DNA from: an uncultured Spirochaetales bacterium
GTDB lineage: Bacteria; Spirochaetota; Spirochaetia; Sphaerochaetales; Sphaerochaetaceae
Length of the DNA stretch: 47,762 nucleotides
Assembly (NCBI GenBank): GCA_934277975.1
Contig: CAKQWE010000008.1
Span: 1 to 47,762 of the forward strand
Reading direction: 5' to 3'
In this document: piece after piece, positions 24,885-34,074 of the stretch
Layout of the letters: each line of letters begins with the position of its first letter
How positions within the stretch are numbered: the first letter of the stretch is position 1
Notes under the pieces: model-generated
What the model saw: only the letters and a program-made list of their open reading frames with translations
Told to the model about the DNA's origin: nothing
Database searches by the model: none
Made by a program: the position numbers and the translations under genes

Positions 24885-26416
24885 TCAATAGTATTTGACT
24901 ATACTTGGGTCAATTCCCTCGAAAGAATTGTTTTCTTCTGCCTGCGTTTTGAGGGCACTTGGGCACAAGATCTTCGTCAAACCTGTGCAATCATAAAAGA
25001 CACCTTTTTCTATAGTTGTAACGGAAGTAGGAATGGTTATGCTTTTCAAACCAGTACAATTTTGAAAAGCATAACCTTCAATCTTATTTACACTGTAAGG
25101 AATTTCAATGCTTGTCAGCCTTGTGCAATATGCAAAAGCAATCCTGTATATTGTTTCTACGGAACCAGGGATAGTGATGCTCGTCAAGCTTTCACACTCC
25201 ATAAACATTTCCTCTGATATGGAATCCAATGACTCTGGGAGAGTAACACTTGTCAAACTTGTGCACTTCTTAAAGACACCCTTTCCATAATTCTTTACAG
25301 ATTCAGGAACAACAATGCTTTTAAGACTTTTGCAGTTAATAAAAGCATATGCCCAAATGGTTTCTACAGAATCAGCAATGGTAACACTTGTAAGGTTTGC
25401 AAATTCAGCAAAAGCTCTCCCATCAATTTCCTTTACAGGCACAGTTTTGCCTGAAACAGGGTCAGTATATGTTTTTGGTATGACAACCGCTGCGTTCGTC
25501 GATTCCGTTGGTTTATAACCAGTTACTACAGCGTATTCACTTCCTGATTCACCCTCTACCTTGTATGTCAGCTCAACTACCTCCACAGACCCTGTGGTCT
25601 CCCATACAGCCTTCAATTCAATGTCCTTTGTGATAACGGTATCGAAATCGAAGTCCTTGCCATCCAGCGTCCATTTTACGAATGTGTATCCTTCTTTTGT
25701 TGGATCCGCCGGTTTGGCTACCTTCTCACCTGACTTGACGGTGACAGAAGCCACAGCAGAACCACCGTCCGCATTGAATGTGACGGTGCATTCAACCTCA
25801 ACTACAGTAACCTCACAAGTAGCGGTCCTGCGTCCATCCTCAGTCGTGGCGGTGATTGTAGCAGACCCTTCTTTCTTTGCCGTTACTTGTCCAGATGCAT
25901 CTACAGACGCTACCGTATCGTCACTTGACGACCATTTGACGCGCTTGTTGCTTGCATTCTCTGGAGATACCGTTGCTGTAAGTACACGGCTTTCTCCAAC
26001 TTCCAGTTTAACATTTTCCCAGTTCAACTTAAGGCCTGTTACAGGCACCTCGACATTCTTCACAGTTACAGTACAGGTTGCCGCTAGACCACTTCCATCC
26101 TTGGCCTTTGCGGTTATCTTTGCTGTTCCTGCGCTGATGCATTCAACCCGTCCTTCGTGGTCCACCGTTGCAACGTCTACATTGTCAGATGCCCATTCCA
26201 CACTCTTGTCAGATGCATCGTCAGGAGCAATCGTTGCCGTTAGGTTGAATTCACTTCCAACGAATGCTTCCTTTGTGGAAACATCAAATGAAATTCCAGT
26301 AACTTTAATTACTGTTCCCCCCCCACCACATCTTCTCCATCGCAGGCTGTAACAAACAGAACAACAAACAGAAGGCAAAGCAATGCCGCAGAAACGATTC
26401 TTGCAGTTTTTTTCAT
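24885..26416 (-). CDS. BIG2/InlB/BspA-repeat lipoprotein split by a poly-G tract
   Basis: The reading starts at 26416 with MKKTARIV and a lipoprotein signal ending LFVTAC, then meets a run of eight G (26317-26324 on the plus strand as C), after which the frame stops within three codons. The rest of the protein is open in another frame (24885 to ~26320): two BIG2 domains, an InlB B-repeat (VTFNADGGSAV to LKAVW) and about seven BspA-type leucine-rich repeats (LTSITIPGSVETI). Nine or six G would restore one protein of about 510 residues. This is either phase variation, a sequencing slip or a fresh pseudogene. When in frame it would be a surface-exposed lipid-anchored adhesin-like protein. Confidence 0.75.
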
Positions 26417-26436
26417 AACGAACCCCCCTTACTCCT

Positions 26437-28101
26437 TTACTTTAGACTTTCCCAGTTCTTCACCCAGATGCATGGGCGGACACCATAGCTCATGTATTTG
26501 TCACTCACAGAGACAACCTTTGGATCGTAGTCATCAGTCATACGGTTTGGAAGGTTTTTCAAACCATTGAAGTCCTTAAGCCAATACGAGTTAGCTCCAT
26601 ATGAGTCATACTTATAGCCAATCTTGTCATATCTATCGAAATACAAACCTTCTTCCCTCAAAAGACTGGAATATAGAAGGAACATATAATCACCGGAAGT
26701 CTCGATTATCCTCTTCTTCTCCTCTTCAGTGAAGAATTTGTTGTAATATATACCATTTAACTCCGTTCTTACCAAAGGGTTCTTCTTCCACTCATCATCC
26801 GCAGTGAATGTAGTGTCCTCATCATTCTTCACTGCCGCATACACCGAGTCATAGAGTATGTATTTGCTTATAAGGAGAGCATTGTCTCCGTCCGTCTTCA
26901 AGATAAGCCACTCAATGTCCCTTGTCTCGCCCTTTATCTCTATCCTTCCAAACTTGAGGGTGTCGCGATAAATTGTTTTAGCGTTGGTTCTGTCTATATA
27001 CTCACACAGCTTGCACTTACGACAATACTTCCCATTCTTGAAATAGGAATCCTTTTTGTACTCAGAATCCTCTATCTGTTCGTACTCATGGGCTATCACA
27101 TCCTCTTTCTCATCCCCACAGACAGAGCACTTGTAGAGACCCGTTCCATTGCCGCTCGTACTTCCATTGTTGACATGCGTTTCTTTTTCATTAACAAGAA
27201 CATAATCATGCTCGCCAGTTGCAGGCAATGCAACAGTATAGCTGTCACCGCATTCGCAGACTCTCTTTTCATAACCAGCCTTGCAGGTTGGCTCGACCCT
27301 CTCCTTCACTACATAGTTATGGACATGGGAATCGCCGCCAACACATTCCGCCTTCTTGATCAGGTCTTCATAATCAAAGGACTTCTCCTTCAGGACAAAC
27401 GTGCTTTCACCGTTTACAAGCGTCATGCTGCCATCCTGACCATAGCTGAAATCGAATGAACCTCTACTGTTGGAAAGGCCAAATCCATCCTTCTTTATCT
27501 CTATGTCCTCGACGAACACGAACCATCTATCCTTCTCGCATTGGAACGGATCGCTGCCGTTCTTGTACTTGTCATAGTTCGAGCAAAGAAGATAGTAAAG
27601 CCCACGAGGAGAAATTACGATTCTGACGGCAACGTCATCGGTCTGGTTTGGGCCTTCGTAGCATTTTATGACAAGAGGCCAGTTCTGGGCCTTTTCCACC
27701 GTCTGGGTCGAATAAAGGCCATCCAGGCTTCCGTCGCCCTTTATCTCCAAGGAGATGCCGTCCTCTTGGTTGACGAAGACGTATTGGGTGGTCGATGTGC
27801 TTGCAACCACGGTATTGCCATCATTGACGACATTGGCCTCTTCACCATACGAAGACATATCCCCACTTTGCCTATCATCTACATAGACCGATGTCCCAGA
27901 GCATGTCACATAGAAGTAATCGTCTTCTTCCATCAGAACCGCCTTGGAGGCATTTCCTGTCACCTTCAACGTCTTTCCTTCAAGCCAGGAAGGAAAGCTT
28001 CCTTTTGCACCGCTGGGGTTGTCTACGTCTCCATTGCAGGAAACGACCAATAGCAACAACAATGCGAAAAATAAACAAACAAATGCTTTTTTCAATTTCA
28101 A
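26437..28101 (-). CDS. Lipoprotein with DUF6273 domain
   Basis: A 554-residue secreted lipoprotein. The signal peptide MKLKKAFVCLFFALLLLLVVSC ends in a lipobox with Cys22. A beta-rich N-terminal domain (~25-270) follows, then a His/Cys-patterned linker with repeated CxxC-like blocks (KRVCECGDSY, YKCSVCGDEKEDV, CRKCKLCEY) resembling those of other gut surface proteins. The C-terminal DUF6273 region (~380-554: WLILKTDGDNALLISKYIL, VRTELNGIYYNKFF) is usually found in secreted Firmicute and spirochaete proteins. Function is unknown. It begins 4 bases after the stop of the preceding BspA gene and 20 bases before the start of the poly-G gene, so the three are co-transcribed. Confidence 0.85.
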   Translation of the reverse strand: MKLKKAFVCLFFALLLLLVVSCNGDVDNPSGAKGSFPSWLEGKTLKVTGNASKAVLMEEDDYFYVTCSGTSVYVDDRQSGDMSSYGEEANVVNDGNTVVASTSTTQYVFVNQEDGISLEIKGDGSLDGLYSTQTVEKAQNWPLVIKCYEGPNQTDDVAVRIVISPRGLYYLLCSNYDKYKNGSDPFQCEKDRWFVFVEDIEIKKDGFGLSNSRGSFDFSYGQDGSMTLVNGESTFVLKEKSFDYEDLIKKAECVGGDSHVHNYVVKERVEPTCKAGYEKRVCECGDSYTVALPATGEHDYVLVNEKETHVNNGSTSGNGTGLYKCSVCGDEKEDVIAHEYEQIEDSEYKKDSYFKNGKYCRKCKLCEYIDRTNAKTIYRDTLKFGRIEIKGETRDIEWLILKTDGDNALLISKYILYDSVYAAVKNDEDTTFTADDEWKKNPLVRTELNGIYYNKFFTEEEKKRIIETSGDYMFLLYSSLLREEGLYFDRYDKIGYKYDSYGANSYWLKDFNGLKNLPNRMTDDYDPKVVSVSDKYMSYGVRPCIWVKNWESLK

Positions 28102-28105
28102 ACTC

Positions 28106-29362
28106 CTATTTATTCCAGATGATCTCTATCTCCATATTATCGTAAGGATCCTTCATCCAGCAGGTTTCATAGCCTTCAAGCGAACCTTCAGGTTTGTGGA
28201 TCGTAATTTTCTTGAGGTTACGGCAATACTCGAAGGCATTGCCGGAGATGCTCTCCAAAGAGGAATGAAGGTCCACGGATTCAAGACAGGAGCAATCGCG
28301 GAATGCTGAGTCCTCTATCTTTGTGACTCCTTCAGGAACAACTATGGATGTTCCTTTCCAACCTCTGAAGGAATAAAGCCCCACAACCTCTATGCCTGAC
28401 GGAATGGCAAAGTCTTTGGCTCCAGCTGCAACGGCTATAAGAGTGGTTCCGTCAATGGAGACAAGAGCCTTTCCATCATCACTGGCCTTCATGTATGGAT
28501 TTCCTTCAGAGACTGTGAACTTTTCCAAAGTTCCAACATTTCCAAGGCAGCTGCTACCACTACCGGAAGCGAGATTTGGACTCAGAGTCGAAGGGATTGA
28601 AAGCGCTTTGATTTGCGTTCCATAGAATACATCCCTATCCATGAACTTCAAGCCCTCTGGCAGTTCGACTTCACCGGAAAGCTTTGATTCCTGAAAGCAG
28701 CCGGACCCAATTGTCTCAAGAGAGAAAGGAAGATTCATTGAAGAAATGTTCGTTTCACTGAATGCATAGTTACCTATGTCCTTCACCTTGGAAGAACCAA
28801 AATCCACAGTAGAAAGCTTTTCGCACTCATAGAATGAAGAGGGGCTGATTTCAATTACGTCCTTTCCAAACTTCACAGACGTCAGATTCGTTGCATAGGA
28901 AAGGATGTACTCACCCGTACCAACAACGCCGTCTTCGAACACTGCATTATTTATCTTGCCATGTATGTCCTCGCCCCATAGATTGCGGCTGTTCTTCTCA
29001 TTGTTGGAGTTGTAGTTGGATTCAAAATCATAGACAAGGCCTTTTCCTTTGAAGGTCATCGTGCTGGTCTCTTCATCGAAGACCGCAACAACATCGTCGC
29101 CACACTTGTATCCTTTGCAAAACCTGCATTGTCGTTTTTCATCAAAGTCATGACCTGCAGGCAGGACTTCTTCCTTTTTGTAGCCACAAGTCGTGCATGT
29201 GTACACAATCAAACCATCCTGTGTTTCTGAAGGATGAACCGTCTCAATGCCTGCATCGAACCCATGTTCATGCACAGGCTCAGGTTCTTTCTTGCATGCC
29301 ACGAAAAGACATGTAAGTACAAGTATAGCAAGCAATACAATACTGATTCTCTTCATATTCAT
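28106..29362 (-). CDS. BspA-type leucine-rich-repeat lipoprotein
   Basis: A 418-residue lipoprotein: the signal ends LTCLFVAC with the lipid Cys near residue 22. A short linker with CTTCGYKKEEVLPAGHDF, like the other lipoproteins here, follows, then BspA/LRR_5 repeats (residues ~110-400: LTSVKFGKDVIEISPSSFYEC, LESVDLHSSLESISGNAFEYC). Such proteins are surface adhesins or binding proteins in Treponema and gut bacteria. The start at 29362 has GGGGTG upstream. It heads the run 29362 to 24885 downstream of a hairpin at 29408-29437. Confidence 0.87.
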   Translation of the reverse strand: MNMKRISIVLLAILVLTCLFVACKKEPEPVHEHGFDAGIETVHPSETQDGLIVYTCTTCGYKKEEVLPAGHDFDEKRQCRFCKGYKCGDDVVAVFDEETSTMTFKGKGLVYDFESNYNSNNEKNSRNLWGEDIHGKINNAVFEDGVVGTGEYILSYATNLTSVKFGKDVIEISPSSFYECEKLSTVDFGSSKVKDIGNYAFSETNISSMNLPFSLETIGSGCFQESKLSGEVELPEGLKFMDRDVFYGTQIKALSIPSTLSPNLASGSGSSCLGNVGTLEKFTVSEGNPYMKASDDGKALVSIDGTTLIAVAAGAKDFAIPSGIEVVGLYSFRGWKGTSIVVPEGVTKIEDSAFRDCSCLESVDLHSSLESISGNAFEYCRNLKKITIHKPEGSLEGYETCWMKDPYDNMEIEIIWNK

Positions 29363-29407
29363 CTTTCACCCCTTTGTAGTTTACAAATCATTTTTTCTAA
29401 GACCAAA

Positions 29408-29437
29408 GGGACTGCTGCAAATCGCTGCAGCAGCCCC
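29408..29437 (-). terminator. Hairpin after the YDG-type lipoprotein gene
   Basis: GGGACTGCTGC (29408-29418) and GCAGCAGCCCC (29427-29437) pair with one mismatch. On the minus strand the stem is followed by TTTGGTCTT, a weak T-tract. It probably separates two lipoprotein transcripts. Confidence 0.6.
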
Positions 29438-29520
29438 TGAATTGTTTAAAGTTCTGGCATTAAGTACTACGGGCCAGCACTCTCAACGGTAATACCTCCA
29501 GTAGCAAAAAAATAAACATC

Positions 29521-30891
29521 TCATTCTGCCACGCTTGCTTTCAATCCATCATTGGAATCTGCATAGACAAAAATATCATATGTACCACTATTTGCGGCAG
29601 TAAATGTTGCAAGTGACGTCTCTATGTCATAATCAACATAAAAATGATATCCCCTTTCATTACAACAATTGACAATCACCTTATCCTTTCCATTTGTACC
29701 TTCTATTTTCAACTTAAAGGAATCTCCTTTATTCATTGAACCTATTGTATGATGAAGCACTCCGTTAACAATCCTTTCGATGGCACCACTGAATGCGTTT
29801 TCATTCGAAAGAGCAGTCGAGATTTTCAGATTATTAATAAAAGACTCAGAGTTCTGATTCAATTTATAGTTACTAGCATTATCGCCTGAAAGACCGTAAT
29901 CGTTCCCAATTGTGTAGCCTGAATCGTTGTCGGCCAATTTACCATTACTATTCTTTAGCCATATAGCTAGTTTTTCTTCACCTAGAACTCCGTTTCTCTT
30001 TCCTAATTGAATGTACCTAGGACCTTGTAGTTTAATCGTTCTAAGTTCTTTCGCTACAGAGTATTCTAAGATATCAACCTCTTTTGGCATAATAGAGACG
30101 GCAAGGTTCTCCTTTTCCAACGAGTAGTTATCCTTGTCTTCACCAACCAACGCAAACGAAACTACTTCATTGTTGTTCACGTTGGCATTCTTCATTTCAA
30201 CTTCAACTTTTATATCATCTGAAGGTACAATCCCATCTTCCTCGCCAAGTTGCTTTCCGATTGATTTGGACTGGTCGTATACCTTTGTGATTCCAATGCT
30301 TTTCAGAACCTTCTTTCCAATCGTATAATCTACATCGATATATCCCTCTGCGAATGCGCCAGCTGCTCCTACGTGCACTCTGAGTGTATATTCGCCAGCG
30401 TTTACAGGAGGGGTTTCATTAAATGCTTCATCTCCTTGGTCCTTTGCCTTGTGAAGAAAAGTCACCTCGGCCTCATCTCCAGCATATTCGACATTGGAGA
30501 CTTCAATCGAAAGACCATTCTCTCCATCATACTCTTTTGACAGGACACTGACATCCTTTATATGAATATGTCTAGCGCTCAACGAGGGAATGGTTCTCTC
30601 AACTTCTTCACCGCAAACAGTACAGGTCCCTTTCTCCAGACCTTCTGTCGTTTCCGTTGGCTCAGTTATCGTGCTCCAGGTTTCAACCACATGCTCCGCC
30701 TTGTCCTTCACTTCAGCAGTATGCTCGCAGGTTGCGGCATGCCAGTGGTGTGTTTCATTGGACGTCCACTCTGCAGCAAAAGTATGCTCATGTGGCTTTT
30801 CGACCTTGTCCTGATCACACGAAGTGAACATCAAGACAGGAAGCAACAACAATGTCACAAACAAAATAGCAACAATACTCTTTCTTTTCAT
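29521..30891 (-). CDS. Lipoprotein with YDG/MBG-like repeat domains
   Basis: A 456-residue protein starting MKRKSIVAILF, with a lipoprotein signal ending LMFTSC (Cys ~23). I chose this start because AAAGGAG lies 6 bases before it; the frame is open 24 codons upstream without signals. The mature part begins with a His-rich HEHTFAAEWTSNETHHWHAATCEHTAE segment, then a CTVCGEEVERTI linker. YDG-type immunoglobulin-like repeats (KEYDGENGLSIEVSNVEYAGDEAEV, PVNAGEYTLRVHV) occupy ~110-330, and a beta-rich end follows. It is likely surface-exposed; ligand unknown. It lies 35 bases after the preceding lipoprotein. Confidence 0.83.
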   Translation of the reverse strand: MKRKSIVAILFVTLLLLPVLMFTSCDQDKVEKPHEHTFAAEWTSNETHHWHAATCEHTAEVKDKAEHVVETWSTITEPTETTEGLEKGTCTVCGEEVERTIPSLSARHIHIKDVSVLSKEYDGENGLSIEVSNVEYAGDEAEVTFLHKAKDQGDEAFNETPPVNAGEYTLRVHVGAAGAFAEGYIDVDYTIGKKVLKSIGITKVYDQSKSIGKQLGEEDGIVPSDDIKVEVEMKNANVNNNEVVSFALVGEDKDNYSLEKENLAVSIMPKEVDILEYSVAKELRTIKLQGPRYIQLGKRNGVLGEEKLAIWLKNSNGKLADNDSGYTIGNDYGLSGDNASNYKLNQNSESFINNLKISTALSNENAFSGAIERIVNGVLHHTIGSMNKGDSFKLKIEGTNGKDKVIVNCCNERGYHFYVDYDIETSLATFTAANSGTYDIFVYADSNDGLKASVAE

Positions 30892-30926
30892 CAATCTCTC
30901 CTTTTGATTCAAAGTCTCTGTTTTAT

Positions 30927-31445
30927 TTATTTCTTTATCGTGCAAATAAGCGTTACATTGCACTTTTCTTTAAGATTGGCAATCCATTGGAGTGTCGTGA
31001 AGTCGCTGGACAATCTAAACTCAGCGGCGAAGAAGCCTTTACCAGTCTTCTTGTTGCCCTTGTCCATATCCTCTTGTGTATCATAGAAGGAGACCTCTCC
31101 ATCGACGACTTTGTAGAAGAGCTCTTCAGTACCACCCATTCCACCCAGTAAATAATAAACAACTGCCTTGTAGCCTTCCTTGAACTCGACTTCCACCCTT
31201 GCAGCATCATAAAGATTGAAGAAATCCTTCTCAGTAGATACTTCCATTTCATCGAGCATCTCTGACTTGGCTTTTTCGCTTGCCCAAGTCACGTTTGTTT
31301 TCGTGTGGACGTAGATGACTCCAACCTCAGAGGTGGGCTTTTGCACCTCCACCGCTGGAGAGGGATCTCCTTTGCATGAAACCGCTACGACAAGGGTCGT
31401 TGCCAAGACCAAGAGCAATGCCAGTGAACACAGTCTTCTTTCCAT
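30927..31445 (-). CDS. Small lipoprotein of unknown function
   Basis: A 172-residue protein with signal MERRLCSLALLLVLATTLVVAVSC and lipid Cys24. The mature domain (~30-172) is beta-rich with VEVEFKEGYKAVVYYLLGG, and I do not recognise a family. It starts 17 bases after the stop of the receiver gene at 31463, with AAAGGAG 11 bases before the ATG, so it is probably co-transcribed with that signalling gene and with the next lipoprotein. Confidence 0.75.
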   Translation of the reverse strand: MERRLCSLALLLVLATTLVVAVSCKGDPSPAVEVQKPTSEVGVIYVHTKTNVTWASEKAKSEMLDEMEVSTEKDFFNLYDAARVEVEFKEGYKAVVYYLLGGMGGTEELFYKVVDGEVSFYDTQEDMDKGNKKTGKGFFAAEFRLSSDFTTLQWIANLKEKCNVTLICTIKK

Positions 31446-31462
31446 TCTTCAAATTCTCCTTT

Positions 31463-31846
31463 CTATAGAGCATCGACGGCATCGGCAATGTAGTCCGATG
31501 GCACAGATTCGTAGAAGAAAGCGTCTATACCGCCCTCCTCCTTGGCGCATTTGATTCTGTGGGCATTGTTTTCGTCAGACACCTTGTCGCAGATAAGCAC
31601 GGCCTTGAGCTCTGGATTCAGTCTTTTGGCTTCCTTTATGGTGTCCATCCTCATCTCGAACGAGCCATCGCCAAATCTCGTTACATCCATCAGAAGCGTC
31701 GTTGCAGAGAATGCATCGACCAGGGTCAGGATTCTATCCGTATCCTGGGACGATGACTTCTCAACGAAGAAACCTACTTTTCTCAACGCACTCACAACCG
31801 CCTCCTGCACAAGCCTGTTCTTTACTACGACCAACGCTCTCTTCAT
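31463..31846 (-). CDS. Stand-alone degenerate receiver-domain protein
   Basis: A 127-residue CheY-like fold without an output domain. The phospho-acceptor position is kept (LLMDVTR, Asp near 54), but the acidic pair after beta-1 is replaced (VVVKNR instead of VVDD), and the beta-5 lysine is missing (DAFFYESVPSD). Phosphorylation-independent signalling, or binding to one of the neighbouring kinases, is inferred. The ATG at 31846 is used rather than the TTG before it. It lies 220 bases after the LuxR-type regulator and 17 bases before a lipoprotein gene, bridging the two groups. Confidence 0.75.
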   Translation of the reverse strand: MKRALVVVKNRLVQEAVVSALRKVGFFVEKSSSQDTDRILTLVDAFSATTLLMDVTRFGDGSFEMRMDTIKEAKRLNPELKAVLICDKVSDENNAHRIKCAKEEGGIDAFFYESVPSDYIADAVDAL

Positions 31847-31898
31847 CAAACCTCGCCACTCCGTTATGGATAAGGCTTAACATGACAAAGAGAGTCCA

Positions 31899-31920
31899 AG
31901 GGAGTGCCATTCGGCACCCC
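31899..31920 (-). other. Hairpin in the gap between the regulator and receiver genes
   Basis: GTGCC-ATTC-GGCAC with flanking G/C pairs forms a compact stem in the 219-bp gap 31847-32065. On the minus strand it is followed by TTGGACTCTCTTTG, so it is at best a weak terminator. The rest of the gap shows no gene. Confidence 0.45.
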
Positions 31921-32065
31921 TGAATGCGTCATGGATTGAATCCAAACAGAAGGAATTCGTATTCTTGAACGACCTCTTGACCAACATTTGAAGGTTGCTC
32001 TCCAGGACGAGAGTTCAGTAAAATCGGTCTAAAGAATGGGACGGCTATGGATTGCACGTCCCGGT

Positions 32066-32716
32066 TCAGATGTCGTCCTCGTCCTTTTCAAGGATTACAA
32101 GGCCCGTCTCACGTGCCCTTACGGCAAGTTGGGTGCGCGAACGAAAGCCCGTCTTGTTGAGCATGTCTGCAACATGGTTCTTGACGACACCGGTCGAGAT
32201 GTCAAGCTTCTCTGCAATTTCAACGTTGCTGTAGCCGCCGGTCATGAAACGCAGTATCTCCAATTCCTTTTCAGTGAATTCATCGCTTGTCGCAAGCCCC
32301 ATGCTTATGGTCTGCACGTTGTCTGGGTATACGATCTCCCCCTGCATGACCCTTTCCATTACGGAGATGATGGATTGGTCCCCTACTTCCTTGTACCAAA
32401 AGCCCTCTATTCCAATGGCCTTGGCCCTCTTTATATAGGAACACTCGGGCATGCTTGTGACTATGATGATCTTTATCCTTGGGAACTTCGCCTTGATCCT
32501 GGCAGCCGCTTTGAGACCGCTTTCGCCGTTCTCCGTTATGACGTCCATGAGGATGAGGTCAAGAGGAGTGCGCATGCATATGATATCGGCAACGGATGCA
32601 TTCTCTATTGCCACTTGGAGGTGGAACTTGTCAGACGACTCCACGAAATGTGAGAAGAGGGCCTTTGGCATTTGCTGGTCTTCGACTATCATTACGGAAT
32701 ACTTTCCATCCTTCAT
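32066..32716 (-). CDS. NarL/LuxR-family response regulator
   Basis: A 216-residue response regulator. The receiver (1-125) has all key residues: VEDQ acidic pair, Asp in LILMDV, Thr/Ser in IIVTS and Lys in WYKEV. The LuxR-type helix-turn-helix is at ~150-205 (FTEKELEILRFMTGGYSNVEIAEKL, STGVVKNHVADMLNK). Its start overlaps the stop of the histidine kinase (ATGA), with GGGAGGAGA upstream, so the pair is co-translated. Targets may include the adjacent receiver-lipoprotein genes. Confidence 0.93.
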   Translation of the reverse strand: MKDGKYSVMIVEDQQMPKALFSHFVESSDKFHLQVAIENASVADIICMRTPLDLILMDVITENGESGLKAAARIKAKFPRIKIIIVTSMPECSYIKRAKAIGIEGFWYKEVGDQSIISVMERVMQGEIVYPDNVQTISMGLATSDEFTEKELEILRFMTGGYSNVEIAEKLDISTGVVKNHVADMLNKTGFRSRTQLAVRARETGLVILEKDEDDI

Positions 32717-34074
32717 ATCTCTCCTCCCGCTTCTATGTCTTTTTCTCCATAAGGCATTTCGATTACAAGCTCGAACCTAGGCAGACTCGTTATGGTCATC
32801 ATGCCGTTTTCCCGTTCCACGAGGGAACGAAGGTTTGAAAGGCCTCCTCCTTCAATGATTTCGCCTTTTGGGCTTTCCCCATCGTTTGAAATCCTGATTG
32901 TATAGGAGCTGTCGCTTTTGGAACCGTTGCAGGGGTCTGTGGTGGAATCGCAGTTGGAACCGTTTAAGGAGAAAACCGTCATTCTACGGCCGTTGGCATG
33001 GGAGACGGTATTCGTCAGACATTCGTGCATTGCAGCGATCAGAACCCTTTCGTTTGGGGTTCCGGCCTTGGGATGGTCACCGCAGAACTCTATATCCACA
33101 CCCACAAGCCTTGCTGCGTCCATTATGACCTGCAGGTTGTTTTTCAAATCAAGCTTCTTTGTGTCCTTGAGAGCTGAGATCTCCGTCCTCCAGAACCAGA
33201 CAAGCTCCTTTTGATCGGCCTTCGTCAAAGGCTGGGAAAGCTTGCGTTTTGTAGTAAGGAGAATCTTCCCCATATCGTCATGGATGCGGATCTTCGCCGC
33301 CAAGAGCTCCTTCTCCTTCATAAGGGCCTCAACGCCTTCACCATACGCCACAAGCCGCTTGCTCCTTTCACGCAGCTCTACAAGCTTCCTCTCAAGCTCC
33401 TTGGTATGGCGATACATTTCACTTATGTCAGAGGCGACGACCTCATAGACCGTCCTATCGTCCATATCGTGTGCATATCTCTTGAATGAGATGACTTTGC
33501 CGTCTTCGTATTCGACTATGGGCTTTTCACCCCTTTCAAGTGAAACGCACCCGTCTTCGACCTCCCCGCTTGCTATCCTTCGCCAGAAATCAACGCCATT
33601 CAGAAGTGCCTTGCCAACGGAAAGGATGCATAGCCTATTCATTTCGTTGTTGATCAGCCGCACCAAACCGCTATCCTCGTAGAAGCATATGCCGGCCGGT
33701 AGGCTTTCAGAACTCTCCTTTATTGACAACGGGGAAATATTCCTTCTTCTCCACCACACCGAATAGGCAAGTGTCAGGGAAATCAGAACAAGCAGCGTCA
33801 CGGAAACCGCACAATGCAACCAGAACGGCAGTTCCAGCACCGCAGACGACGGCTCGAACACGGAAAGCCCCACACGGTACCTATAACTGCCCCGCATCGT
33901 CAGAAAGACCGATGCAAACGAAAGTACGAATGCCACCGAGGAGGCTGCGACAAGACGCCGCTTCTTGCAGAGCCTTACGGCCGTGAACAGGCCAATGATC
34001 GAAAGGGCAAGCGTTATTACGAATGAAACGATGATGATCTGTCTGGCATAGAGGGGTTCATCTATAAATCTCAT
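32713..34074 (-). CDS. NarX-type sensor histidine kinase
   Basis: A 453-residue membrane kinase. Two to three N-terminal membrane helices (ALSIIGLFTAVRL, SVAFVLSFASVFL, LPFWLHCAVSVTLLVLISLTL) lie in the first ~115 residues. A PAS-like region follows (~125-225), then a coiled coil and the HisKA_3 phospho-acceptor His in KIRIHDDMGKIL (near 270). The HATPase N-box is AAMHECLTNTVSHAN and the G-box GGGLSNLRSL. I use the ATG at 34074, which overlaps the stop of the 7TM gene and has GAGGAGG upstream. It should phosphorylate the LuxR-type regulator encoded next. Confidence 0.92.
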   Translation of the reverse strand: MRFIDEPLYARQIIIVSFVITLALSIIGLFTAVRLCKKRRLVAASSVAFVLSFASVFLTMRGSYRYRVGLSVFEPSSAVLELPFWLHCAVSVTLLVLISLTLAYSVWWRRRNISPLSIKESSESLPAGICFYEDSGLVRLINNEMNRLCILSVGKALLNGVDFWRRIASGEVEDGCVSLERGEKPIVEYEDGKVISFKRYAHDMDDRTVYEVVASDISEMYRHTKELERKLVELRERSKRLVAYGEGVEALMKEKELLAAKIRIHDDMGKILLTTKRKLSQPLTKADQKELVWFWRTEISALKDTKKLDLKNNLQVIMDAARLVGVDIEFCGDHPKAGTPNERVLIAAMHECLTNTVSHANGRRMTVFSLNGSNCDSTTDPCNGSKSDSSYTIRISNDGESPKGEIIEGGGLSNLRSLVERENGMMTITSLPRFELVIEMPYGEKDIEAGGEI

